A DNA stretch of 64,000 nt from an uncultured Bacteroidales bacterium. GTDB lineage: Bacteria > Bacteroidota > Bacteroidia > Bacteroidales > UBA11471. Position 1 is the stretch's first letter. Each line of letters starts with the position of its first letter. Below, one piece after another: positions 51,330 through 59,361 of this stretch. Under the pieces are notes generated by a model that was not told the origin of the DNA, did no database searches, and saw only the letters and a list, made by a program, of their open reading frames with translations. The stretch covers positions 103,415-167,414 of the forward strand of contig CANQAM010000002.1 in the NCBI GenBank assembly GCA_947589325.1, given 5' to 3'. The translations under genes and the position numbers were made by a program.

Positions 51330-53153
51330 TTTTGTACCAAAAAGATTTTCTCTTCGTTCCCGATTTTGAAAAATTAAAGGAAAATGTTGCATAATAGAAA
51401 ATTAATTCGGTAATTTCAGAATAATTCTTAACTTTACAGAAAAATGTAAACTATGACGACAACAGAATTGATGCAAATACTTGATTCATTATTGGCATTG
51501 CCGGCAGAAACGGAGGTCGTAGAATTTAAACGGGCATCGAGTAAATTCGATGATGATGAATTGGGTAAGTATTTTTCTGCGTTGAGCAATGAGGCGAATC
51601 TCAAAAATAAAACTTCTGCTTGGCTTGTTTTCGGTATTGATAATAACACACATCAGGTTGTTGGAAGTCAATATAAAAATTCTCGACCAGCGCTTGATGA
51701 AATGAAGAAAAAGATAGCAGATCAGACTACATGTCGGCACACATTCATTGAAATATATGAATTACATAAAAAAGAGGGTCGGGTTGTAATGTTTGAAATT
51801 CCACCAGCCCCTCGAGGAATACCAATTGCTTATAAATCTCATTATTATGGTCGCGAGGGAGAATCTACGGTAGGATTAAGTCTTGATAAAATTGAAAGAA
51901 TAAGAGAGCAAGCCAGATTAAAAGATTGGAGTGCAGAAGTAATAGAATCTGCATCATTAGAAGATCTTGATTCTGCGGCTCTGCTCAAAGCACGAGAATT
52001 GTATGTTAAAGCAAATCCCAATAAGGCTCCAGAGATACAGGGATGGGATGATATTACTTTTTTGAATAAGGCTAAAATTACGATTCGAGGAAAAATCACT
52101 AATGCCGCAATCGTTTTACTTGGTAAGGAAGAAGCAGAACATTTTATTTCTCCTGCTGTGGCAAAAATAAAATGGATTCTAAAGGATAGAAATAATATTG
52201 AGCGAGATTATGCGATTATGTCTTGCCCGTTTGTTTTGAGTGTAGATAAGGCTTATGAAAAGATTCGTAATCTTAAATATCGCTATATTAATCCGGAATA
52301 TAGGACATTGTTTCCTGAGGAGATAGATACTTACGAGCCGTATGTAATTCGGGAGGCTTTGAATAATGCAATTGCCCATCAGGATTATACACTTGGCGGA
52401 CAAATTAATATTGTAGAGTATGAAGATAAGTTGGTTTTTTCCAATAAAGGCTCGTTTATTCCGGGTAGTATAGAAAGAGTTCTCACGAGTAATGCGCCGG
52501 AAGAAAATTATCGGAATCAATTTTTATCTGCCGCAATGGTCGGACTTAAAATGGTTGATACGATAGGTAGCGGAATCCGTAAGATGTATAATTTTCAACG
52601 TCAAAGATTGTTCCCTTTGCCGGATTATGATTTGAAGAATAATAGGGTGGAAGTTACTATTACGGGTAAAATAGTGGATATGAATTATGCTAATATTTTG
52701 GCGACAAATACGAATCTTCCGTTAATGGATATAGAGTTGTTGAATCGGCTGCAATTGGGGCATTCGTTATCCGATAAAGAAATTATGTATTTGAGAAGCA
52801 AACATTTGATAGAAGGACGAAAGCCGAAAGTATATATTGCAAAATATATTGCCCAGAAAGTCGGTCAAAAAATTGAATATTCAGGACATAAAGGTTTATT
52901 GAACAAGAGTTGTGAAGAATTTTTACTGACGGCATTACGAGATCATAAATCATTATCTCGTAGGGAAATTGATAAATTGTTATGGAATCTTCTGCCGGAT
53001 TTGCTTGACGAAAAACAGAAAAAAGATAAAGTCACCAACCTTCTTACCAAATTGAAAAAATTAGAAAAAATAAGAAATGAATCAAAGGGTCCGAATTCGG
53101 ATTGGTTTATTCTTGAGTAAATTCAAATGCTTTTAAATGCTTTTTTGTACCAA
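51330..53153. mobile_element. AT-rich insertion bounded by 11-bp direct repeats
   Basis: The sequence TTTTGTACCAA occurs at 51330-51340 and 53143-53153, on either side of the single AlbA_2/ATPase gene. The segment between is clearly more AT-rich than the neighbouring housekeeping genes, and it separates array member 1 from members 2-5. There is no recombinase or terminal inverted repeat, so the repeats may be a target duplication, an attachment core or chance. Confidence 0.35.
51453..53120 (+). CDS. AlbA_2 (Schlafen-type) domain protein with RecG-like ATP-binding C-terminus
   Basis: A 555-residue protein. The N-terminal AlbA_2 domain (about 12-150; EVVEFKRASSKFDDDELGKYF, then GREGESTVGLSLDKIERIR) is the putative ATP- or nucleic-acid-binding Schlafen-like module. 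A HATPase_c_4-type region follows (about 285-400; VIREALNNAIAHQDYT, VDTIGSGIRKMY) and then two winged-helix-like segments (about 430-555). The layout matches proteins often labelled RNA-binding or ATP-dependent helicase-like, with roles in regulation and, for some, phage defence. It is strongly AT-rich compared with its surroundings and flanked by an 11-bp direct repeat, both signs of transfer. Function here not known. Confidence 0.8.
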   Translation: MTTTELMQILDSLLALPAETEVVEFKRASSKFDDDELGKYFSALSNEANLKNKTSAWLVFGIDNNTHQVVGSQYKNSRPALDEMKKKIADQTTCRHTFIEIYELHKKEGRVVMFEIPPAPRGIPIAYKSHYYGREGESTVGLSLDKIERIREQARLKDWSAEVIESASLEDLDSAALLKARELYVKANPNKAPEIQGWDDITFLNKAKITIRGKITNAAIVLLGKEEAEHFISPAVAKIKWILKDRNNIERDYAIMSCPFVLSVDKAYEKIRNLKYRYINPEYRTLFPEEIDTYEPYVIREALNNAIAHQDYTLGGQINIVEYEDKLVFSNKGSFIPGSIERVLTSNAPEENYRNQFLSAAMVGLKMVDTIGSGIRKMYNFQRQRLFPLPDYDLKNNRVEVTITGKIVDMNYANILATNTNLPLMDIELLNRLQLGHSLSDKEIMYLRSKHLIEGRKPKVYIAKYIAQKVGQKIEYSGHKGLLNKSCEEFLLTALRDHKSLSRREIDKLLWNLLPDLLDEKQKKDKVTNLLTKLKKLEKIRNESKGPNSDWFILE

Positions 53154-53302
53154 TAGAAAAATAAAATAATTATAAATCAGCGGATTGCGATTGTTTAGAA
53201 CGATTGGAGAAGAAAAAATTAAAAGCTTTTTATAAGGTGAGAAGCAAGGTATCTATTGAAATATTGTTTTATTGTGAATATTGGTATTAGCGATCAAAGA
53301 GC

Positions 53303-53336
53303 AAAAAATACCTCCGACCGCAGGGTCGGAGGTATT
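53303..53336 (-). terminator. Terminator after the lipoprotein array
   Basis: A 13-bp perfect stem (53307-53319 with 53324-53336), a 4-nt loop and six T on the minus strand. Confidence 0.85.
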
Positions 53337-53357
53337 CTGAATTAAGCAATACTTATT

Positions 53358-53807
53358 TTATTTTTTTGCGATAATCCGATCTTTGTCATAATCACCGTTA
53401 CCGTAATCCTCATAGGCGTTTATTATCAATTCGTCTTTCGTTAATTTTTCAATTACATATACCATATCATCATCTAAAATCAATGTGTTATCTTCAATAC
53501 GCCAACTTCCCGTATCTTCGTATGTTTCACCGGATGCTATCTCTATCTCTGTCTCTGTATACGTTTTATCGCTGTTGAATGTTAATGTCCATTCTCCTTC
53601 CGCATACTTATCGACACCGGAGTCTTTTTCCCCGTCTTCTTTGTAAGACCATTCTTCTTGAATGATTTGCCAAGTACCGATAATCATCGAACTTATTTCC
53701 GCGCTGCTCATTTCGGAAACATCTTTGTCGTCGTCTTTGGAGCAGGCGGAGAAAAGCAGCAGTGTAGCTGCACATACGCTAAAAAGCAGTTTTTTCATTG
53801 TCTTCAT
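53358..53807 (-). CDS. Lipocalin-like surface lipoprotein, array member 2
   Basis: A 149-residue paralogue of the family: lipobox FSAC, acidic SKDDDKDVSEMSSAEISSMIIGTWQ start, then strand-rich text (EWTLTFNSDKTYTETEIEI, VYVIEKLTKDELIINAYED). It is the last gene of a four-gene minus-strand run (members 5, 4, 3, 2 in transcription order) and sits 13 nt after member 3. Conservation with its sisters is highest in the first 40 codons and in the closing DELI strand; the middle differs. Confidence 0.75.
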   Translation of the reverse strand: MKTMKKLLFSVCAATLLLFSACSKDDDKDVSEMSSAEISSMIIGTWQIIQEEWSYKEDGEKDSGVDKYAEGEWTLTFNSDKTYTETEIEIASGETYEDTGSWRIEDNTLILDDDMVYVIEKLTKDELIINAYEDYGNGDYDKDRIIAKK

Positions 53808-53820
53808 GGGATCGTGGTTT

Positions 53821-54252
53821 TTAATTTATTTTTTTGTAATAATACTTGTCCCTCTCTTCGTCATAATAATCTTCCCATAACATTATCAGGTCTGTTTTTG
53901 TTAGTGTCTCTATGATAAGTGTATCATTGTAAGAGTAGTAGCTGTTTTCTTCTCTCATAATTAGTTCCTTCTTATTCGTTATCCAATAAGTACCGGTATA
54001 TCTATTATAATCATCTCCTAACTCTATATATGTACCGTCGCTATTGAACGTGAGTCTTTCTCCTCCTTCTTCTATACCATGATCACCTTCGTACTCCCAC
54101 CACTCTTCATGATCTAATCTCCATGTACCGATAATCATGGAATTCATTTCTGTCACACTCATTTCAGAGACGTTTTTTTCGTCGTCGTCTTTGGAGCAGG
54201 CGGAGAAAAGCAGCAACGAGGCTGCACACACGCTAAAAAATAGTTTTTTCAT
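53821..54252 (-). CDS. Lipocalin-like surface lipoprotein, array member 3
   Basis: A 143-residue member with the same signal peptide and lipobox but a changed mature start (SKDDDEKNVSEMSVTEMNSMIIGTWRL). The middle has EEGGERLTFNSDGTYIELGDDY and the end ETLTKTDLIMLWEDYYDE. It is the most diverged of the group. It ends just before member 2 and follows member 4 by 45 nt. Confidence 0.75.
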   Translation of the reverse strand: MKKLFFSVCAASLLLFSACSKDDDEKNVSEMSVTEMNSMIIGTWRLDHEEWWEYEGDHGIEEGGERLTFNSDGTYIELGDDYNRYTGTYWITNKKELIMREENSYYSYNDTLIIETLTKTDLIMLWEDYYDEERDKYYYKKIN

Positions 54253-54297
54253 CGTTTGATAGTTTTAGTTAGTATTTTTTTGAATGTGGGTAAATAT

Positions 54298-54756
54298 TTA
54301 TCTTTTAAGATACCACCTCTCAAACCAATAATAATCTTCCTCGCGTTCTTCCTGACTCAGTATTAATTCGTCTTTCGTTAATTTTTCAATCACCCATTCC
54401 TCATCACTTTCATCATCATATAAAATCAATGCGTTATTTTCGATACGCCACTTTCCCGTATCTGTATCTTCATCTGGTATATCATCTTCCTCGTATGCTG
54501 TCCACAATGTCCACGTTTTATCGCTGTTGAATGTCATTGTTTCTTTTATTCCTATTTCATCGTAGTTATCGACACCGGAGTCTTTCCAATCTCCTTCTTG
54601 TTCAATCCATTCATCTTGAACAGTTTGCCAAGTACCGACAATCATTGAACTTATTTCCGCGCTGCTCATTTCGGAAACATCTTTGTCGTCGTCTTTGGAG
54701 CAGGCGGAGAAAAGCAGCAACGAAGCTGCACACACGCTAAAAAATAGTTTTTTCAT
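54298..54756 (-). CDS. Lipocalin-like surface lipoprotein, array member 4
   Basis: A 152-residue member, close to member 5 along the whole length: both have NALILYDDESDEEWV or a near match and end WFERWYLKR/WFERLYLKR. The shared 5' leader and signal codons are almost identical between 4 and 5, and so is the bridge sequence before each start (TTTTTGAATGTGGG region), indicating recent duplication. Confidence 0.78.
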   Translation of the reverse strand: MKKLFFSVCAASLLLFSACSKDDDKDVSEMSSAEISSMIVGTWQTVQDEWIEQEGDWKDSGVDNYDEIGIKETMTFNSDKTWTLWTAYEEDDIPDEDTDTGKWRIENNALILYDDESDEEWVIEKLTKDELILSQEEREEDYYWFERWYLKR

Positions 54757-54801
54757 TGGTTGATAGTTTTAGTTAGTATTTTTTTGAATGTGGGAAGATA
54801 T

Positions 54802-55242
54802 TTATCTTTTAAGATACAACCTCTCAAACCAATATTCATCTTCTTCATCAATTTCGTAACACAGTATTAATTCGTCTTTCGTTAATTTTTCGATCACCCA
54901 TTCTTCATCACTTTCATCATCATATATAATCAATGTGTTATTTTCGATACGCCACTTTCCCGTATATTCGTCTGTTTCATCGGATTCTATGTCTCGCTCT
55001 ATACAAGAGTGGTCGCTGTTAAATGTCCATGTCAATTCTCCTTCCGCAAACTTATCGACACCGGAGCCTTCTTCCCCCTCTATTTGATCAATCCATTCAT
55101 CTTGAATGATTTGCCAAGTACCGATAATCATCGAACTTATTTCCTCGCTGCTCATTTCGGAAACATCTTTGTCGTCGTCTTTGGAGCAGGCGGAGAAAAG
55201 CAGCAACGAGGCTGCACACACGCTAAAAAATAGTTTTTTCAT
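54802..55242 (-). CDS. Lipocalin-like surface lipoprotein, array member 5 (promoter-proximal)
   Basis: A 146-residue member, first in the four-gene run. Signal peptide (ends LLFSAC), acidic export signal SKDDDKD, then MSSEEISSMIIGTWQIIQDEW. It has a direct promoter (-7 box at 55281-55288) and is the closest relative of member 4. All five share Thr/Trp pairs and a closing basic residue; none has a catalytic pattern. Confidence 0.78.
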   Translation of the reverse strand: MKKLFFSVCAASLLLFSACSKDDDKDVSEMSSEEISSMIIGTWQIIQDEWIDQIEGEEGSGVDKFAEGELTWTFNSDHSCIERDIESDETDEYTGKWRIENNTLIIYDDESDEEWVIEKLTKDELILCYEIDEEDEYWFERLYLKR

Positions 55243-55280
55243 CGTTTGATAGTTTTTAATTAGTATTTCTGTTACCGCCG

Positions 55281-55288
55281 CAAAGATA
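55281..55288 (-). promoter_or_regulatory. -7 box for the lipoprotein array
   Basis: TATCTTTG on the minus strand, 38 nt before the start of member 5. Confidence 0.55.
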
Positions 55289-55346
55289 AAAAATAAGAAT
55301 ATAATAAGAAAAATTTTTTATAAAAAATTTTACGGGTATGATTTTA

Positions 55347-55383
55347 TAAAAAAAGACAGTATCTTGTGAGAAACTGTCTTTTA
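55347..55383 (-). terminator. Terminator after the Lrp gene
   Basis: A 10-bp stem (55351-55360 with 55373-55382) followed by a T-run on the minus strand. Confidence 0.8.
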
Positions 55384-55413
55384 AGGAGTATATGAATAGT
55401 GTACGAATCGGAC

Positions 55414-55932
55414 TTATGAGATTTCCGGAACGGTGTCGGTATCGTCGGGTATATCGTCGTCGGTGTTGAAAAGGTTTTCGATGGGCAGCTGCCGGCGGAA
55501 TGCCTCTTTGAAAGAGATAATCGACTCGGTGCGCGCCAGCCCCAGCGGTTGCAGTTTGGAGTGAATGATTTGCAACAGGTGGCGGTTGTTGCGGGCGTAG
55601 ATTTTCAGGAACATATCGTATTTTCCTGTCGTGTAGTGGCACTCGACCACTTCGGGAATTTGTTTCAGTTTCTCGATGACTTCTTGAAATTGTCCGGGCG
55701 ATTGCAGAAAAACACCGATATAGGCGCAGGTTTCAAACCCGATACGGTTGGAGTCGAGCGTAAATTCCGACCCTTTGATGATTCCCAGATTTACTAATTT
55801 TTGTACCCGTTGATGAATGGCTGCTCCCGATACGTTGCATTCGCGCGCCACTTCCAAAAAGGGAATACGGGCGTTTGACGCAATCATTTTCAGGATTTTG
55901 TAGTCAAGGTTGTCCAATTGATGATGTCCCAT
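55414..55932 (-). CDS. Lrp/AsnC-family transcription regulator
   Basis: A 172-residue regulator: an N-terminal winged helix-turn-helix (about 5-60; LDNLDYKILKMIASNARIPFLEVA, then VSGAAIHQRVQKLVNLGII) and a C-terminal RAM ligand-binding domain (about 70-150; GVFLQSPGQFQEVIEKL, VVECHYTTGKYDMFLKIYA). Such proteins sense amino acids and form octamers. The ATG at 55932 opens the HTH; the open frame continues upstream but without family features. A -7 box sits 30 nt before it. Confidence 0.9.
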   Translation of the reverse strand: MGHHQLDNLDYKILKMIASNARIPFLEVARECNVSGAAIHQRVQKLVNLGIIKGSEFTLDSNRIGFETCAYIGVFLQSPGQFQEVIEKLKQIPEVVECHYTTGKYDMFLKIYARNNRHLLQIIHSKLQPLGLARTESIISFKEAFRRQLPIENLFNTDDDIPDDTDTVPEIS

Positions 55933-55962
55933 AGCTGTGTTTATATGTGGTAAAGATTTACA

Positions 55963-55970
55963 CAAAGATA
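55963..55970 (-). promoter_or_regulatory. -7 box for the Lrp-family gene
   Basis: TATCTTTG on the minus strand, 30 nt before the start codon; -33 weak. Confidence 0.5.
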
Positions 55971-56054
55971 GGAATAAATTGTATATTTGGACGAATTTAC
56001 GGGTGAAAAATGACAAAAATGTTATTTTTACCCTGATAATTAAGCAGAAAGAAA

Positions 56055-56210
56055 ATGGATTTTTATTTTCGACGTCTATCTTCCGCCGACGAAAGGGCAC
56101 TTGCTTTTGCTGAAACGCTGTATATAGGGGCTTTCCCTCCGGACGAACGGCGCGACTTTTCCGCTGTGCTTTCGCTGCCGGAGCGTTCGCCGCATTTTCA
56201 TTTTTTTTGA
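56055..56210 (+). pseudogene. N-terminal remnant of a GNAT acetyltransferase
   Basis: A 51-codon frame from ATG 56055 to TGA 56208-56210. It reads like the first strand and helices of a GNAT N-acetyltransferase (FRRLSSADERALAFAETLY followed by AFPPDERRDF) and then ends. The acetyl-CoA loop and the rest of the fold are missing, and the next gene begins at once. Either a deletion removed the 3' part or this is a short unrelated protein. Confidence 0.5.
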
Positions 56211-56211
56211 T

Positions 56212-56219
56212 TACCTTTG
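56212..56219 (+). promoter_or_regulatory. -7 box for the zinc-binding protein gene
   Basis: TACCTTTG ends 7 nt before ATG 56227, so the transcript should have almost no leader. Confidence 0.5.
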
Positions 56220-56226
56220 CAGGCGT

Positions 56227-57099
56227 ATGATACGGCAAATCTTTTTTCCGGTTTTATTGCTCGGCGTGCTGTCGGCTTGTTCGGGTGCGCGGCAGGAGCG
56301 TCGCGCGGTGGCGGTTACGATACCGCCCGTGCAGGCTTGGGCGGAGGAGTTGGCGGGCGGCCGTTTCGACGTGGTGTGCGCCGTGCCCGACGGCGGCAAT
56401 CCCGAATCGTATGACTTGCCGCCCTCGATGATGGCGCGGCTGGCATCGTGCGCTGCCTATTTCAGCTGCGGCTATCTGGGTTTCGAGCGGACATGGCTCG
56501 AAAAGTCGGCGCAGAACAATCCGCAAATGGAGGTCGTCGATCTTTCCGACGGCGTGGAGTTGATGTACGGGACGCATCATCATACCCATGCAGAAGCGGA
56601 GCCGGAATCCGACGCTGCCTTGCCCGACCCGCATCTCTGGTGTTCGCCCCGTCGGGCGCGCCTGATGCTGCGGAATATGTACGACGCCTTGTGCCGGCTC
56701 GACACGGCAGGCCGCACGCTCTATACCGAAAACTACCGGCGTTTGGACGCCCGCATGGCTTGCCTCGATTCGACGCTTGCGGCTCGCTCGGCGGCGTATG
56801 CCGGAGCGGCTTTTGCCATTTACCACCCGACGCTCACCTATTGGGCTGCCGACTACGGTTTGCGACAGTTGGCGCTCGAGCCGGAGGGCAAGTCGCCGTC
56901 GCCGCAGCACCTGCGGCAAATGGTCGATTCCGCCCGCCGCGCCGGCGTGAAAGTCGTTTTCATACAACGGGAGTTCGACCCGAAGCAGGCGGAGACTTTC
57001 GCCCGCGAGGCGGGCTGCCGCACCGAAATCATCAATCCGCTTTCTCCGGAGTGGGAAAGCGAAATCATGCGTATTGCCGATGCCCTCGACCGAAAATAA
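56227..57099 (+). CDS. znuA: Zinc/metal ABC transporter substrate-binding lipoprotein (ZnuA-like)
   Basis: A 290-residue cluster A-I binding protein. It has lipobox VLSAC (Cys18), a first lobe, a His-rich loop with HHHTH (residues 117-121) near the metal site, the second ligand in DPHLW (His136), a long linking helix, a third ligand in IYHPTLTYWA and the closing IIQREFDPKQAE-type segment. The usual first ligand (PH in the motif G-x-x-P-H) reads PE (Glu60), as I recall for other Bacteroidota members. It brings zinc, or possibly manganese, to an ABC importer. It overlaps the ATPase gene by 26 nt. Confidence 0.88.
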   Translation: MIRQIFFPVLLLGVLSACSGARQERRAVAVTIPPVQAWAEELAGGRFDVVCAVPDGGNPESYDLPPSMMARLASCAAYFSCGYLGFERTWLEKSAQNNPQMEVVDLSDGVELMYGTHHHTHAEAEPESDAALPDPHLWCSPRRARLMLRNMYDALCRLDTAGRTLYTENYRRLDARMACLDSTLAARSAAYAGAAFAIYHPTLTYWAADYGLRQLALEPEGKSPSPQHLRQMVDSARRAGVKVVFIQREFDPKQAETFAREAGCRTEIINPLSPEWESEIMRIADALDRK

Positions 57100-57739
57100 A
57101 CAGATTGTATTAGACCGCATTTCTTTGCGGTACGACCGCCGTCAGGTGCTTACCGACGTGTGCGCCGAGATAAACGAGCGCGATTTTGCCTTGATCGTTG
57201 GACCCAACGGCGGCGGCAAAACGTCGCTTTTGCGCATCGTTCTCGGCTTGCTGCCGCCGACGGCAGGCGGAGTTTCGTTTTATCGCGGAGGCGCTGCCGT
57301 GCCGTCGCTCGACATGGGGTATCTGCCGCAGAAAAGCCGCATCGATTCCCGTTTCCCCATTACCGTCTCGGAGGTGGTGGCAATGGGATTGACGGGGAAA
57401 AAACTTTCGCGCGACGCCTCCCGTGCATCGCTCGGCGAAATGCTGGCGCGGGTGGGAATGGAGGCGTATGCCGATACGCCGATTGCCGCTTTGTCGGGCG
57501 GACAGTTGCAGCGCGCACTTTTTGCCCGCGCCTTGATTACCCGTGCAGATGTGCTTGTACTCGACGAGCCGACTTCGTATGTCGATAAGACATTCGAACG
57601 GCAGATGCTCGATATGTTGGAGGAGGCGAACCGCACGGCTACCGTGCTGCTCGTGTCGCACGAAGCCGATTGCTTTGCCGCGCTGGCAAACCGCACGTTC
57701 CGCATACACGCCACCCTCGAAGAGGTGCCGCAGAGATAA
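57074..57739 (+). CDS. znuC: Metal ABC transporter ATP-binding protein (ZnuC-like)
   Basis: A 221-residue ATPase: Walker A GPNGGGKTS (43-51), Q-loop, signature LSGGQLQRALFARAL (about 138-152), Walker B VLVLDEPTS (about 158-166) and switch His in LLVSHEAD. It is closest to the zinc/manganese importer ATPases. Overlap with the znuA-like gene shows a single operon, but the next gene on this strand is missing: dprA comes in from the other side, and no permease (ZnuB) is in the window. The partner permease must lie elsewhere, or the system is incomplete. Confidence 0.88.
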   Translation: MPMPSTENKQIVLDRISLRYDRRQVLTDVCAEINERDFALIVGPNGGGKTSLLRIVLGLLPPTAGGVSFYRGGAAVPSLDMGYLPQKSRIDSRFPITVSEVVAMGLTGKKLSRDASRASLGEMLARVGMEAYADTPIAALSGGQLQRALFARALITRADVLVLDEPTSYVDKTFERQMLDMLEEANRTATVLLVSHEADCFAALANRTFRIHATLEEVPQR

Positions 57740-57815
57740 CCTCGAAAATTTTCCGATTTGTAAAAATGAATTTTTTATCCGCTGTTTTCGGCGGGGCTTT
57801 TGTCGTGCGTGGCGG

Positions 57816-58934
57816 TTATCGGACAGTCCGATAGAGACCGCCCGGCAGGGATTGCACCAACCCCTTGAATTCGAGTTCGAGCAGCGTGGCGAGCGTTTCG
57901 CTTGCCGGCATATCGGCGGCGACGGTGAGACGGTTGATTTGCATTTCGCCTTCGTCGCGGAGCAGTTGCAGCAGGCGTGCCTCCTGTTCGGTAACGTCGG
58001 GAAAGAGCGACGGCTGTTCCGCTTTCTCTTTACGGACGGCAGGCTCCCAGCGGAGGGCGGCAAGAAGGTCGTCTGCCGACGTGATAAGGGCGGCGATGTT
58101 GTCGCGTATCAACCGGTTGCAGCCTTCGGAACACTCCTGCCCGACGTTGCCCGGCAGGGCGAAAACGTCGCGGTTGTAGTCGCGGGCGAGATGCGCCGTG
58201 ATGAGTGCGCCGCCTTTGGCGGGCGATTCCACCACGAGCGTGGCATCGGTCATGCCCGCCACGATGCGGTTGCGGGTTACGAAGTTGGCTTTCAGTATCT
58301 TTTGTCCGGTGGTGTATTCGGTGAGCAGACCGCCGTTGCCCAGCGCCTCTCGTGCCGTGTCGCGGTGTACGGCGGGATAGAGCGTATGCAGTCCGTGCGC
58401 CAGTACGCCGATGGTGGAAAGCCCGTTTTTCAACGCTTCGCGGTGGGCGCAGATGTCGATGCCGTAAGCCATGCCGCTGACGATGGTCAGGTCGGGAACC
58501 GACTCGGCGAGGTCGCGCAGCAGGGCGGCGCAGAAGTCGCGCCCGTAACGGGTGGCGCGGCGGGTGCCCACGATGCTTATCGCACGAGGCGGGTTGAGCG
58601 AGCCGCAGCCTTTGAAGTAAAGCATCAGCGGGGCGTCGGGGCATTCGAGCAGGCGGGCAGGGTAATCGCTGTCGGTGAAGAAAAGCGGCATGATGCCCTC
58701 TTTGTCGATAAATCGCATTTCGGCGTCGGCAGCCGCGAGAGCTTTTTGCCGAACCTCTGCATCGAAGAGCGGAGCGGTGATGCCCAATATCTTCCGCCAG
58801 CTTTCCGGCGTTTCGCCGAAAAGGGCCGTCAGGTCGCCGCACCGGTGGAGCAGATGCTCGACGGCGGGGCGGTTGATGCCTTTCATCAGCGAAAGGGCGA
58901 TGGCGCAGCGCAGGGTTTCGGTTCCGCTCAACAT
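57816..58934 (-). CDS. dprA: DNA-processing protein DprA (complete copy)
   Basis: A 372-residue protein that binds incoming single-stranded DNA and loads RecA. It has a helical N-terminus, the Rossmann-like DprA fold (about 100-290) with ISIVGTRRATRYG, IVSGMAYGIDICAH, GGLLTEYTTG, NFVTRNRIVAG and KGGALITA, and a C-terminal winged helix (about 310-372; EQEARLLQLLRDEGEMQINRL). The ATG at 58934 is preferred. Together with the comF-like gene it suggests DNA uptake ability. It follows the thioesterase by 4 nt, and its first 211 codons lie in the duplicated unit. Confidence 0.92.
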   Translation of the reverse strand: MLSGTETLRCAIALSLMKGINRPAVEHLLHRCGDLTALFGETPESWRKILGITAPLFDAEVRQKALAAADAEMRFIDKEGIMPLFFTDSDYPARLLECPDAPLMLYFKGCGSLNPPRAISIVGTRRATRYGRDFCAALLRDLAESVPDLTIVSGMAYGIDICAHREALKNGLSTIGVLAHGLHTLYPAVHRDTAREALGNGGLLTEYTTGQKILKANFVTRNRIVAGMTDATLVVESPAKGGALITAHLARDYNRDVFALPGNVGQECSEGCNRLIRDNIAALITSADDLLAALRWEPAVRKEKAEQPSLFPDVTEQEARLLQLLRDEGEMQINRLTVAADMPASETLATLLELEFKGLVQSLPGGLYRTVR

Positions 58935-58938
58935 GGCT

Positions 58939-59349
58939 TTACGACAGATATTTTCCGAAAAATTCGGTGAGTTCATCGCCCCGTGTGGCGCGTCCATCGA
59001 CGGTTGCCACGCTCTCTATGCGTCCGCGTGCGCAGAGTTTTCCGTCGGCTTTGCGGTAGATGTCCTGATAGAAAACGAATTTCGGGCCTTCGCGCCGCAG
59101 GTAGAGCCGGCAGACGGCCACGTCCTTGCTCCGCAGCGACACGCGGTATTCTATTTCGACGCGCCGCACGACGCACTCGATGCCGCGCGCCCGCAGGTCG
59201 GTGAATCCGATGCCCGTGCTCAGCAGAAATTCGTGTCGGGCGTGTTCCATGTAGTGCTGGTAGTTGGCGTTGTTTACGATGCCTTGCATATCGCATTCGT
59301 AGTCGCGTACTTTCAATTCGGTTTCGTGTATGTATTCGGGAGCTGCCAT
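58939..59349 (-). CDS. Acyl-CoA thioesterase, hotdog fold (copy 1)
   Basis: A 136-residue hotdog-fold thioesterase (YbgC/FadM group). The catalytic Asp is in RDYECDMQGIVNNANYQHYMEHAR (Asp20), the pattern D-x-x-G-x-V-x-x-x-x-Y/H. The rest is a single antiparallel sheet (VEIEYRVSLRSKDVAVCRLYL). It hydrolyses acyl-CoA or acyl-ACP thioesters; substrate length unknown. It lies between hflX (12 nt) and dprA (4 nt), so the three are likely cotranscribed. Confidence 0.9.
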   Translation of the reverse strand: MAAPEYIHETELKVRDYECDMQGIVNNANYQHYMEHARHEFLLSTGIGFTDLRARGIECVVRRVEIEYRVSLRSKDVAVCRLYLRREGPKFVFYQDIYRKADGKLCARGRIESVATVDGRATRGDELTEFFGKYLS

Positions 59350-59361
59350 AAGGGTAAGAAG

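Larger units (their letters stand above)
55253..55383 (-). repeat. Duplicated promoter/terminator block, copy B
   Basis: The apparent parent copy of the block at 51191-51321. Here both parts are in place: the hairpin ends the Lrp gene and the -7 box serves the lipoprotein array. Confidence 0.85.

Noticed and set aside
57074-57739. Frameshift joining the zinc-binding protein to the ATPase
   Set aside because: The 26-nt overlap has normal start (57074) and stop codons, and both proteins have full-length domains; translational coupling explains it.
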